NCBI GenBank assembly: GCA_965226155.1 | Contig: OZ245331.1 | Location: 868,001-932,000 of the forward strand | Direction: 5' to 3' | DNA: 64,000 nt | Source: G965226155 sp965226155 | Lineage (GTDB): Bacteria > Pseudomonadota > Gammaproteobacteria > Eutrophobiales > Eutrophobiaceae | Shown here: positions 8,142-14,945 of the stretch, in pieces | Position numbering within the stretch: position 1 is the stretch's first letter | Layout: the number at the start of each line of letters is the position of its first letter | The notes under the pieces: generated by a model | Database searches by the model: none | Told to the model about the DNA's origin: nothing | Seen by the model: the letters and a program-made list of their open reading frames with translations, nothing else | Program-made: the position numbers and the translations under genes

Positions 8142-9806
8142 TTAGTTTAAGCCCCCGATTCGGCTCCTCATTTCTACAAATCGAGGTTCTTCTAAAACTG
8201 GATCGTTCATAAAGTTCTCTTTTATATATTGTAAATTTAAAGATACACCCTTGTTCAGATTGTTACTTAAAACATCGTATGCCTCATCTACTTTACCAAG
8301 TGTTAAATTAATCATTATCGCATTAGTTGCATTCACATGTTTTCTCTTGCCATAGCTAGCCTCAAGTTCACTCGCGAATTTTTCTGCCTCTTCGTTGAAT
8401 CCAAGAATTGATAAAACATAGGTCGTATACGGATCGGCGCCTTTTCGTAATGAATTAGACCCTTTTTCAAATTCAGCTCGCTTTTGCTCAGCGATCTGTA
8501 CTTGCTTTATCGCCTCATCCCGGTTTCCTGCTCGATACTCTGCTACGCCGAGCAACCTATGCAACCAAGGAAACTGGTAGTATTGCAGAGCTTCACTAAA
8601 TTTATCGACAGCGGCGTCAGCATGGCCTTCTGCAAATAATAATGGCATTCCATAACGCGTCAGCCAGCTGGCATCGGTGGGTGTGAGTTCCTGGGCACGC
8701 TTTATTACCTCGATAGCTCTATCATCTTCTTCATGAAATGAAAGAAAGTGCGTATAGCTATTTAATAATTCAATAAGACCCGGGCCCAATTGTAGCGCAC
8801 GTTCAAAGGCTTGCTTTGCTTGCTCTGTACGTCCATTTTTGTAGTGAACCAATGCCTGTGCCCAATGGGCGAAGCTGAGATCTGGGTCCACTGCCAACGC
8901 TTTCTCAGCATGGACAACGACTACCTTTTCGAGATCTTCTAAACTTGCCAGATTACTTGGATTTCCATTGGTAAGAGATATCCCATAAGCAGCCGCTTTG
9001 AAACCATGGGCCAAGGCAAAGTCGGGATAAATTGCAATTGCCTCATCCATGTGTTCGTACCACTCAAATGGCATCCCACCCTCAAGGTGCGACCTTGTTA
9101 CCCTCGCCTTTAAGTAGGGCTTATACGCTTCAATTGAGTTGGTCAGTGGCATCCGGATACGGGTTTTTTCTGCGTCAGACAGGTTTGCACCAAGCGTCAT
9201 AGCAATGTTCTCGGCAATCTCTGCTTGAATAGCGAAGACTTCAGAGAAGTCTTGCTCAAACTTCCAGGCCCACAACTGATTATCACCGGAGGCATCATAC
9301 AGCTGCACATCAACCATAATTTGATCGTCAGCATAACTGACGCTGCCTTTCATGATGGTACCCACATTGAGTTCCGCAGTAATATCAGCAAGAGACATAT
9401 CGCTTGGGTATTTTAGCTCACCCATAATACTTTTATCTGCATAATTGATGTCAGTGTTGTAGACACCATTATGTGATATCACACTCATGTCTTGTATCAG
9501 CGAGAGGATATACAGAATATCTTGATGAATTCCAAAGGCAATGTAAGCATCATCAGGATTTGGACTCAGGTTGTCGAAAGGCAATATTGCAATAGAATTA
9601 TGCATTCCAGTTTCTGCCTCTTCAGCAACCATAGCTTTTGTTGTTTCAAGTGCGGATGGTGAAGCGCTTTCTACGACCATTTCGGTTGCATTCGTCTGCA
9701 TGTTATCAACCACAAGAAACCCAATGACTACTACGACCAGTCCTACAATAAAGTAAACCAGTGTATTTCCTGTAAAGCGGTGATTTTTTATATGATTATT
9801 TACCAT
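8142..9806 (-). CDS. Membrane-anchored TolB-like/TPR protein, paralogue 1
   Basis: A 554-residue protein with one N-terminal membrane segment (about 15-33, LVYFIVGLVVVVIGFLVV) and the rest periplasmic. Residues 70-200 match the TolB-like domain found in adenylate cyclase- and CadC-type sensor proteins: SIAILPFDNLSPNPDDAY, then GVGT-like NVGTIMKGSVSYADD and QLYDASGDNQLWAW. From about 225 to 520 there are TPR-type helical repeats (EAYKPYLKARV, ALAVDPDLSFAHWAQAL, ALQLGPGLIELLNSY). The usual N-terminal winged-helix, kinase or cyclase output domain is absent. Two paralogues lie at 58704 and 61536. Its role is unknown; protein-protein interaction in the envelope is the safest reading. Confidence 0.85.
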   Translation of the reverse strand: MVNNHIKNHRFTGNTLVYFIVGLVVVVIGFLVVDNMQTNATEMVVESASPSALETTKAMVAEEAETGMHNSIAILPFDNLSPNPDDAYIAFGIHQDILYILSLIQDMSVISHNGVYNTDINYADKSIMGELKYPSDMSLADITAELNVGTIMKGSVSYADDQIMVDVQLYDASGDNQLWAWKFEQDFSEVFAIQAEIAENIAMTLGANLSDAEKTRIRMPLTNSIEAYKPYLKARVTRSHLEGGMPFEWYEHMDEAIAIYPDFALAHGFKAAAYGISLTNGNPSNLASLEDLEKVVVVHAEKALAVDPDLSFAHWAQALVHYKNGRTEQAKQAFERALQLGPGLIELLNSYTHFLSFHEEDDRAIEVIKRAQELTPTDASWLTRYGMPLLFAEGHADAAVDKFSEALQYYQFPWLHRLLGVAEYRAGNRDEAIKQVQIAEQKRAEFEKGSNSLRKGADPYTTYVLSILGFNEEAEKFASELEASYGKRKHVNATNAIMINLTLGKVDEAYDVLSNNLNKGVSLNLQYIKENFMNDPVLEEPRFVEMRSRIGGLN

Positions 9807-10050
9807 GACTGCCTCCTTAATTTAAAGTAATCAGCAACGAGTGACCACTAAAAAGCGATTAACTCAAATAATTTTCACATTTCAATCGTATAGCGCACGA
9901 ATTGATCCTTTAGAGTCTGCTTCGACTATTTTTAAATCATGCAAGTACAGTTTTCATTGAGATACGCTTGCCCTGCCTAATTCTACTCCAATCCAGTGCG
10001 ATTGTGGTACAAATAGATAGGGGATCCCAAGGGTACAAGCATATAGAGAT

Positions 10051-10080
10051 AATGTCTGCTTTGTGCCAATAGCGGACATT
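10051..10080. repeat. Dispersed hairpin repeat, copy 2
   Basis: Arms AATGTCTGCT and AGCGGACATT pair at nine of ten positions, with one G-T wobble on the RNA, around the loop TTGTGCCAAT. Same element as at 10637-10666. Confidence 0.85.
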
Positions 10081-10190
10081 TCATTTATTTTCTTCTATCA
10101 GCTCAATACGGTGCGAAAAAATGTCCTTATCCTGATTGTGGTGCTGAGTTGCCGAATAAAGAAAGTGGGTGTGGCGCTCCGAAGAAGTAA
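10081..10190 (+). pseudogene. C-terminal remnant of a small Cys-pair protein
   Basis: Starting directly after the hairpin repeat, one frame reads in protein-like fashion to a TAA at 10188: QYGAKKCPYPDCGAELP followed by NKESGCGAPKK. The CPYPDCG motif and the later GCG suggest a small metal-binding (zinc-ribbon-like) tail. No start codon lies in frame between the hairpin and this tail, so it looks like the 3' end of a gene cut off by the repeat or a deletion. The parent family was not recognised. Confidence 0.35.
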
Positions 10191-10318
10191 ATGAATCTTA
10201 TTATTATTTCTGATTCAAATAGGTATCTGAATATTGCATAGGGATTCCCGAATAGACTAAGATGTCCCCTCGTAACCTTCTAAACGACACGCGAAATCAC
10301 TTTTAGGAGAATTTAATA

Positions 10319-10597
10319 ATGAGTGTTAAACATGATTCCAAAGTAAATGTAGAAACTGCAGGCTTACCGTCAACCGAACGGCGTAAACTGATTAAAATGA
10401 TGTTAGCTGCCGGACCTACACTATCCCTACTTGCCGTCAACCATCAGGCGATCGCACAGAATACTGCTGAGAAAGTCCCAACCACTGATCCGGTTGCAAA
10501 TGCGCTAGGTTATGTTGAAGATGCCACGAAGGTAGATGCTGCAAGATATACCACCTTTGGATCTTTTGTATTGACACCGAAGACATCATTATCATGA
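10319..10597 (+). pseudogene. Truncated high-potential iron-sulfur protein (HiPIP)
   Basis: The first ~75 codons match HiPIP precursors: a Tat signal (STERRKLIKMMLAAGP, RR at 21-22, cleavage near AIAQN) and the HiPIP lead-in DPVANALGYVEDATKVDAARY. HiPIPs then continue about 45 residues with the four Cys that hold the [4Fe-4S] cluster. Here the frame instead reads TTFGSFVLTPKTSLS and stops, with no Cys at all. No other frame downstream restores the Cys part before the hairpin repeat at 10637. The product could be exported but not bind a cluster. An AGGAG site before the ATG is intact. Confidence 0.8.
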
Positions 10598-10636
10598 AGG
10601 TAATTTTCATTTAAATTTTATTTCGAGTGTAGTATT

Positions 10637-10666
10637 AATGTCCGCTTTGGGTCGATAGCGGACGTT
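10637..10666. repeat. Dispersed hairpin repeat, copy 3
   Basis: Arms AATGTCCGCT and AGCGGACGTT (nine of ten pair, one G-T wobble) around TTGGGTCGAT. It lies 40 bases after the HiPIP stop and 8 bases from the 3' end of the MAPEG remnant, so it separates two broken genes. Confidence 0.85.
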
Positions 10667-10673
10667 AAGGTAC

Positions 10674-11111
10674 CTACAACGCTGATAATACAAGATGAAT
10701 TGTGAGTGTCAGCCACATAAGCACGAGAACCACAAGGCCGATGCCATAGATACGAACACGTTGAATGACAATATTGGACGTGAGGTGGATGTAACAATGG
10801 ACGTAGCGAGAAATCACGAAGAGCCACGCAAGCAAAACCAACCGTAGATTAACTTGCACCGAGACCTAAGCAACTATGCAAGCGACGTAGAATAAAATAG
10901 GAAGCTCGAAGAGATTAGCAAAGTGGCGACTAAGAGTGCGAATCTCTTCAGGTTCCTCAGAGCCTTGGTAAAGTTTAAAATATTCTAAGGAAATATCGCG
11001 CCTACGGACTGCGCGAACTCGGGAATGGAAGAGCTTTACCACTACGATAAAGACCAGCGCAACCATTGCCACAATTGGAAAGAGAATGTGAACCGGATTC
11101 AAAAGCACCAT
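10674..11111 (-). pseudogene. MAPEG-family membrane protein with in-frame TAG
   Basis: Two pieces in the same frame make one MAPEG-like protein of about 144 residues with four membrane segments. The N-terminal piece (81 residues) has the family signature RTLSRHFANLFELPILFY. The C-terminal piece continues NLRLVLLAWLFVISRYVHCYIHLT, as in intact members. A single TAG at 10866-10868 splits them, with no frameshift. MAPEG proteins act in glutathione or eicosanoid metabolism, but bacterial copies are mostly uncharacterised. The gene follows the SDR stub by a short overlap and shares its TetR-type operator. It is most simply a nonsense mutant; read-through cannot be ruled out. Confidence 0.75.
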
Positions 11112-11200
11112 TGCCTCCTAATTGGTTTAACTTGATGATAAGCACACCATAAAATGATAAGTGCCCAAGGTCCATACTTGTTTTTAAATTGTGATGCCAT
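11099..11200 (-). pseudogene. N-terminal stub of a short-chain dehydrogenase
   Basis: A 33-codon frame opens with a good ribosome site (AATAGGAG) and reads MASQFKNKYGPWALII. That is the classical start of SDR proteins of the KYGPWALITGASSGIG type, but the glycine-rich NAD(P) motif is missing. After ALII it runs into LWCAYHQVKPIRR and a stop, which overlaps the start of the MAPEG gene. It looks like an internal deletion fused the SDR start to the MAPEG leader. The operator at 11221-11238 lies just upstream. Confidence 0.55.
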
Positions 11201-11220
11201 GTTTTATCTCCTATTATTAA

Positions 11221-11238
11221 CCAGAATACTCGTTCTGG
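11221..11238. promoter_or_regulatory. TetR-type operator, site 3
   Basis: CCAGAA-TACTCG-TTCTGG, a perfect six-base-arm palindrome, 21 bases upstream of the SDR-stub start. The core CAGAA-N6-TTCTG is shared with sites at 11597 and 12212. Confidence 0.65.
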
Positions 11239-11254
11239 CTTAGTGTAAAAAACA

Positions 11255-11572
11255 CTAGTTAAATGAATTTGGTTTTTCCAGTTTCGTACCTTGACTCAGC
11301 GCATCATTTAAAATCAAATTAATAATTGAGAAGTAATTTACTGGTTGTTTGGTTGATTCTTTTTCAGTCACTTCACTAGATTGAATGTATTGCTGCATTT
11401 CATCGATACTATTATGAAATTGATTTTCTACATTTATAGTTAAATCATGCAATAGCTCTTGCTTGAACTCAGAATCTACTTGAATACTATCAGCCTGGGC
11501 TACTATTGCTTGACTGAAAATCAAGAGAATAAGTGCCAATCCTGAAATTGAATTTTTATATATGTTTGTCAT
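11255..11572 (-). CDS. Small secreted protein of unknown function
   Basis: A 105-residue protein with a signal peptide (hydrophobic ISGLALILLIFSQAIV, cleavage near VAQA) and a polar, helix-prone mature part without Cys. A strong ribosome site (AGGAGG) precedes the ATG. It is expressed from its own operator-bearing leader (11597-11614), which suggests TetR control together with the regulator gene upstream. Not recognised as any family. Confidence 0.6.
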   Translation of the reverse strand: MTNIYKNSISGLALILLIFSQAIVAQADSIQVDSEFKQELLHDLTINVENQFHNSIDEMQQYIQSSEVTEKESTKQPVNYFSIINLILNDALSQGTKLEKPNSFN

Positions 11573-11596
11573 GTTTATCCTCCTATTATTTATTAA

Positions 11597-11614
11597 TCAG
11601 AATGATTGTTCTGA
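11597..11614. promoter_or_regulatory. TetR-type operator, site 2
   Basis: TCAGAA-TGATTG-TTCTGA, perfect six-base arms, 25 bases upstream of the small secreted protein gene. On the minus strand a TTGACT -35-like box lies four bases before it. Confidence 0.65.
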
Positions 11615-11631
11615 TTTAGTCAAAAAAATAT

Positions 11632-12207
11632 CTAATTAAGTACGTTTAATGCAATTCTTGTATTTTTAGCAATCTGTTTACGTGAAAAGCCTGACCTAGC
11701 CATAATCGCCGTATTACGCATAACATTTGCCAGATAGTCTGCTAGGTCATCAAGATTGATATCTGTCTTTAATTCACCCTGGTCTACAGCATTACCAAGG
11801 GCTTTTCTAAATTCCTTAGAAATCTGTACAAACATGTCACGAATTAAGTCAGCAACATCTTTATCATTAGAGGCTAGTTCTATAGACACGTTACAAGCAA
11901 AACAACCTGACTGCTCGCGTTTTTGCTGTTTTAGCAACTTCTCAAAAAAACCTTTTATCTCAGGTAATGAAGCATCTGGCTTCCAGAACACGCTTCTAAT
12001 TGTGCCTATACGTTGATTCATATATTTTTTCAGTGCCGCCAAGAACAATTCACGCTTATTGCCCCAGGTGTTGTAAACGCCGTAGCGGGCAACCCCCATG
12101 GATTTGATTAAATCGTCCATAGAAGTGTCGGAATAGCCCTTGTCCCAGAAAACTTCTACTGCACGCTCTAAGACAACGTTGGGTTCAAATTCTGTTGTTC
12201 TAGGCAT
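11632..12207 (-). CDS. TetR/AcrR-family transcriptional repressor
   Basis: A 191-residue regulator. The N-terminal helix-turn-helix is clear: VLERAVEVFWDKGYSDTSMD, then DLIKSMGVARYGVYNTWGNKRELF (about 12-55). The C-terminal ligand domain contains QSGCFACNVSIEL, a Cys pair region often seen in electrophile- or thiol-sensing members of this subgroup (inference). The gene starts directly behind a palindrome that overlaps its promoter, so it should repress itself. Identical-core palindromes stand before the small secreted protein gene and the SDR/MAPEG unit, which are its likely targets. Confidence 0.9.
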   Translation of the reverse strand: MPRTTEFEPNVVLERAVEVFWDKGYSDTSMDDLIKSMGVARYGVYNTWGNKRELFLAALKKYMNQRIGTIRSVFWKPDASLPEIKGFFEKLLKQQKREQSGCFACNVSIELASNDKDVADLIRDMFVQISKEFRKALGNAVDQGELKTDINLDDLADYLANVMRNTAIMARSGFSRKQIAKNTRIALNVLN

Positions 12208-12211
12208 AATT

Positions 12212-12229
12212 ACAGAATAGTCGTTCTGA
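12212..12229. promoter_or_regulatory. TetR-type operator, site 1 (autoregulatory)
   Basis: ACAGAA-TAGTCG-TTCTGA with five-base perfect core arms (CAGAA/TTCTG), four bases upstream of the TetR gene start. It covers the -10 box of the promoter at 12214-12242. Confidence 0.65.
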
Positions 12230-12242
12230 TAAGATAAGTCAA
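12214..12242 (-). promoter_or_regulatory. Sigma70-like promoter of the TetR gene
   Basis: On the minus strand TTGACT (12242-12237) and TATTCT (12219-12214) are separated by exactly 17 bases. The operator at 12212-12229 overlaps the -10 box and half of the spacer, the classical position for repression. Confidence 0.55.
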
Positions 12243-12301
12243 CCCTAATCCTGGAATTATTTATATATTAGGGAAAACGCTTAAAATACACTGATTATAG
12301 C

Positions 12302-12321
12302 CATGTCCGCTTTAGGACATT
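12302..12321. repeat. Dispersed hairpin repeat, copy 4 (shortened)
   Basis: CATGTCCGCTTTAGGACATT: the left arm is intact, the loop is almost gone and only part of the right arm remains. It lies between the TetR promoter and the next operon's 3' end. Confidence 0.55.
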
Positions 12322-12334
12322 ACAGATGTATTCG

Positions 12335-12532
12335 TTAGTCGTTCGATCCACCGTGGTCACGGTGGGGTGTTCGCCAATGACAGACACCCATCATCCCAAG
12401 TCCTGTTGCCATTAAAATTCCGTGCAGCGGGACGAACTCACCCGACAACAGGCACGCGACGAGTGTCGCTACAAAGATTGGCGCTCCCACCTTGCCTATA
12501 AGTTCCCACCAGAAGCCTTCGTGATCCATCAT
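12335..12532 (-). CDS. Small two-segment membrane protein, unknown
   Basis: A 65-residue protein with hydrophobic segments at about 15-30 and 36-50 (FVATLVACLLSGEFV and GILMATGLGMMGV) and a His-rich tail (HWRTPHRDHGG). Its ATG overlaps the stop of the flavodoxin-family gene by four bases (ATGA), so it looks like the last gene of that operon, coupled in translation. That overlap is the best evidence it is real. Family not recognised. Confidence 0.5.
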   Translation of the reverse strand: MMDHEGFWWELIGKVGAPIFVATLVACLLSGEFVPLHGILMATGLGMMGVCHWRTPHRDHGGSND

Positions 12533-13278
12533 CTGTAGAAGTGGTTATCAAAGTCAAACCGACAACCGGCATCCCATTCTGATCTCTGGTTACCGTGCGC
12601 AGGGATTCCACCAGCATCTTTAATAGGACGCGCAAGGTGAAGCAAATTCCATGTCATGAATGTTGTATTACGATTAGTAAAATCATTTTCTGGGCCACCG
12701 GATTCAGGATCGAGATACGAAGGACCGGGGCCAGCCTCCCCTAACTATCCTGAATCTGATTGCGGTGGAATGACGTATCCCAAATGTTGTAGTGAATATA
12801 AAATATTCATTGAACAATGTTTGGTTCCGTTTTCATTTCCCGTAATAAGACAACCACCCACACGACCATAGTATGCATACTGTCCATGCTCGTTTAATTG
12901 GCCGGATGCCGAGTACAACCTTTCAATAACTTTTGTCGAAATTGATGATTTCTCTCCCAGCCAGATAGGGGATGTAATTACCAATATGTCTGACTCCATG
13001 ACTTTATTTAAAATTGTAGGCCACTCATCTTTTTCCCAACCATGCTCAGTCATGTCTGGCCAGACTCCATACGCAATGTCATAGTCTATGGGACGAAGCA
13101 CGTCTACAGTTACTCCGTTTTTCTCCATAATGGCTTTTGAAATATCGATAAGTCCTTGCGTATGGGAACGCTCAGGAGATTTTTTCAAAGTACAATTGAG
13201 AAATATTGCTTTCAGATCTGAAAAGTCCCACTTACTATTCCCACACATCTCCAACTGCTTTTCATTTAAAAATGACAT
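12529..13278 (-). pseudogene. Flavodoxin/NADPH-FMN-reductase-family gene with in-frame TAG
   Basis: A 249-codon frame in one register with a single TAG at 12745-12747. The first 177 codons show a flavodoxin-like fold: AIFLNCTLKKSPERSHTQ (FMN phosphate loop), ITSPIWLGEKSS and GGCLITGNENGTKH. After the TAG the frame continues LGEAGPGPSYLDPESGGPEN and NDFTNRNTTFMTWNLLHLA to a TGA. In intact relatives a Trp precedes a GEAGPGPSYLD-type run, so TGG to TAG is the likely change. Probable function: NAD(P)H-dependent flavin or quinone reductase. The truncated product would still have the FMN site but lose the C-terminal helices. Confidence 0.75.
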
Positions 13279-13320
13279 GTTCTTTCTCCAATACGAAATA
13301 GAATTCTGAGAAAACTATGG

Positions 13321-14382
13321 TTAATTTTCCGGGAGCGGTACATTGACTACCAGAATACGTTGAGGGTTCTTGCCTTTCTCAAGTTGAATTCGAGTGATCT
13401 CTTGCTTGGTGGCTACATCAAAAACGCCCACAGTGTTATCCGCTCTATTGGAGATGTAAACCGTTTTCCCATCAGGCGTAATTGTAACCCAGAGTGGCTG
13501 TTTCCCTGTTTCTATTCGAGCAATTTGCTTTGGTTGATCTCCCGTCACATCGAATATATGCACCAAGCTATGGTTTATATCTGTGGACCAGACTTCCTTT
13601 CCATCAGGAGTCACTCCGATTCCGTGAGAACGACTAGGCGTCGCTCGCTCTTCTCCGGTTAGTTCATATTCCGCTTGGCTAATTACTTTTCGAGACTCAA
13701 TATCGATCACCACAAAGCCCAATAGGGAATCGGTATTAACATAGAGTCGCTTACCATCCGGCGAGATCACTGTGGGACGGGGTGCATTTTCCAGTGGAAT
13801 CTTATCTATAACTGTATGTGTAGCCGCATCTACAATATAAATATTTCGACTTTCCAAAGCGCCAAGCGTCTTCTCTTTTTCCAAATCAGGGTTCTTTGGC
13901 CTATTTAATGGCGAGAGATACATATAGCGGCCATCTGGCGAAACCACGACATTATGTGGACCACCATCGACTGGAATTCGGGTAATAATAGACTCTTTTT
14001 CTGTATCGAAGACTTCATATTTCCCATCTTTGTTGGCAGGAATGTAAACATATCGCCCATCGGGTGTAACTTCGATCTCATGGGGACGCACACCTAACAC
14101 GGGATAATGGGCAACGAGCTTATTGTTAATAAGATCCACCACCGCAAGGCCACTGTCCTCTTCCGTGGCAACGTATAAAACATTCTGAGATGCTGGCGAA
14201 GCAAGACCATGAGGCCTCGGGCCGACTTGAATGGAGTCGATAACTTCATTTGTTGCCACATCCACCACTGTTACATCATCAGAGGAGCTGTTAAGAATAT
14301 ATAACCGTTGAACGCCGTCTGAAGAAATAACAACGGTGGGGGAAAAAAGCAAAATAGATAAAACAAGTATTAAAAATTTCAT
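13321..14382 (-). CDS. Periplasmic YVTN-type beta-propeller protein
   Basis: A 353-residue protein with a signal peptide (MKFLILVLSILLFSPTVVIS) and about seven YVTN/NHL blades. Each shows the pattern of SPDGRYMYLSP, TPDGRYVYIPA or TPDGKTVYISN followed by a VFD/VDV turn and a basic GxxPHG loop. Such propellers are scaffolds or ligand binders and sometimes heme or quinoprotein partners. No heme motif is present. It overlaps the Rieske gene by four bases (ATGA), so the two products probably work together in the periplasm. The substrate is unknown. Confidence 0.88.
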   Translation of the reverse strand: MKFLILVLSILLFSPTVVISSDGVQRLYILNSSSDDVTVVDVATNEVIDSIQVGPRPHGLASPASQNVLYVATEEDSGLAVVDLINNKLVAHYPVLGVRPHEIEVTPDGRYVYIPANKDGKYEVFDTEKESIITRIPVDGGPHNVVVSPDGRYMYLSPLNRPKNPDLEKEKTLGALESRNIYIVDAATHTVIDKIPLENAPRPTVISPDGKRLYVNTDSLLGFVVIDIESRKVISQAEYELTGEERATPSRSHGIGVTPDGKEVWSTDINHSLVHIFDVTGDQPKQIARIETGKQPLWVTITPDGKTVYISNRADNTVGVFDVATKQEITRIQLEKGKNPQRILVVNVPLPEN

Positions 14383-14945
14383 AGGACTCCTCTCAGTAGT
14401 TTCAATACATCTTCCTCGACTTTCGTTATGTACAGGATATCCGAATGTATTTCAAACTCGAAGCAAAACATTCTCCGTTCTGCGGGTCCACTAATAACTT
14501 TACCGCCCGTTAGCGGATTAAAAACACTGAAGTGACAACCACAGAATAGCAACGGATGATCAGGTGGCGAACCCGCGTCCATCACCACAAGGTTAGAATC
14601 AACAACATAATCAACGTGACAGAATTCATGAGTGCATAATGTGCAATAGGCTTGAAGCTCACTATCGTTATGCTTGGTCGGACTTCGGATAACAATTCCA
14701 TTGAGCAGCAATTCAGGCACATTTACACCATCACCCTTTCTGGTACTTAACCAGGCCTTAAATGGTGTGGATCCCCAAAGCTCAGTTGGGATAGCAACTG
14801 ATACAGGCTCGCGCAATGATCGATAATTTACAGTTGCTTCCATAGAACTCTGAGCCTGACTAAATCTGAGGCCAGTTAATCCAAGCAGCGCAGTCAGTAG
14901 CGACCGTCGACCACATGCAAAACGATGTGAAAAATTCTTAGTTAT
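14379..14945 (-). CDS. Tat-exported Rieske [2Fe-2S] protein (ATA start?)
   Basis: A Rieske ferredoxin-like protein. The cluster motifs are CTHEFC and CGCHFS: one Cys and His from each pair bind the cluster. The first ATG is at 14843 and gives 154 residues with no export signal. However, the same frame reads 34 codons further upstream as a textbook Tat signal, TKNFSHRFACGRRSLLTALL then GLTGL and a Q-A-Q-S cleavage-type end. The only codon placed to start it is ATA at 14945-14943, seven bases after GGAG and overlapping the ankyrin gene's TAA stop, exactly where an ATG would be expected. I take this extended form (188 residues) as the native gene. ATA is either a rare start or a mutated ATG; in the latter case the exported form is lost. 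Confidence 0.75.
   Translation of the reverse strand: MTKNFSHRFACGRRSLLTALLGLTGLRFSQAQSSMEATVNYRSLREPVSVAIPTELWGSTPFKAWLSTRKGDGVNVPELLLNGIVIRSPTKHNDSELQAYCTLCTHEFCHVDYVVDSNLVVMDAGSPPDHPLLFCGCHFSVFNPLTGGKVISGPAERRMFCFEFEIHSDILYITKVEEDVLKLLRGVL

Larger units (their letters stand above)
9807..10318. other. 512-base non-coding/remnant interval
   Basis: No intact gene seen. It holds the leader of the TolB/TPR gene on the left, a perfect-type hairpin repeat at 10051-10080, a short coding remnant with a Cys pattern at 10081-10190, and on the right the leader of the HiPIP remnant, whose ribosome site (AGGAG) is just before 10319. Confidence 0.7.

Noticed and set aside
10866..12747. TAG read as an amino acid (amber recoding)
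   Set aside because: TAG ends several intact genes here (6622-6624, 19964-19966, 47445-47447), and no special tRNA or synthetase gene is in the window. Nonsense mutation is simpler.
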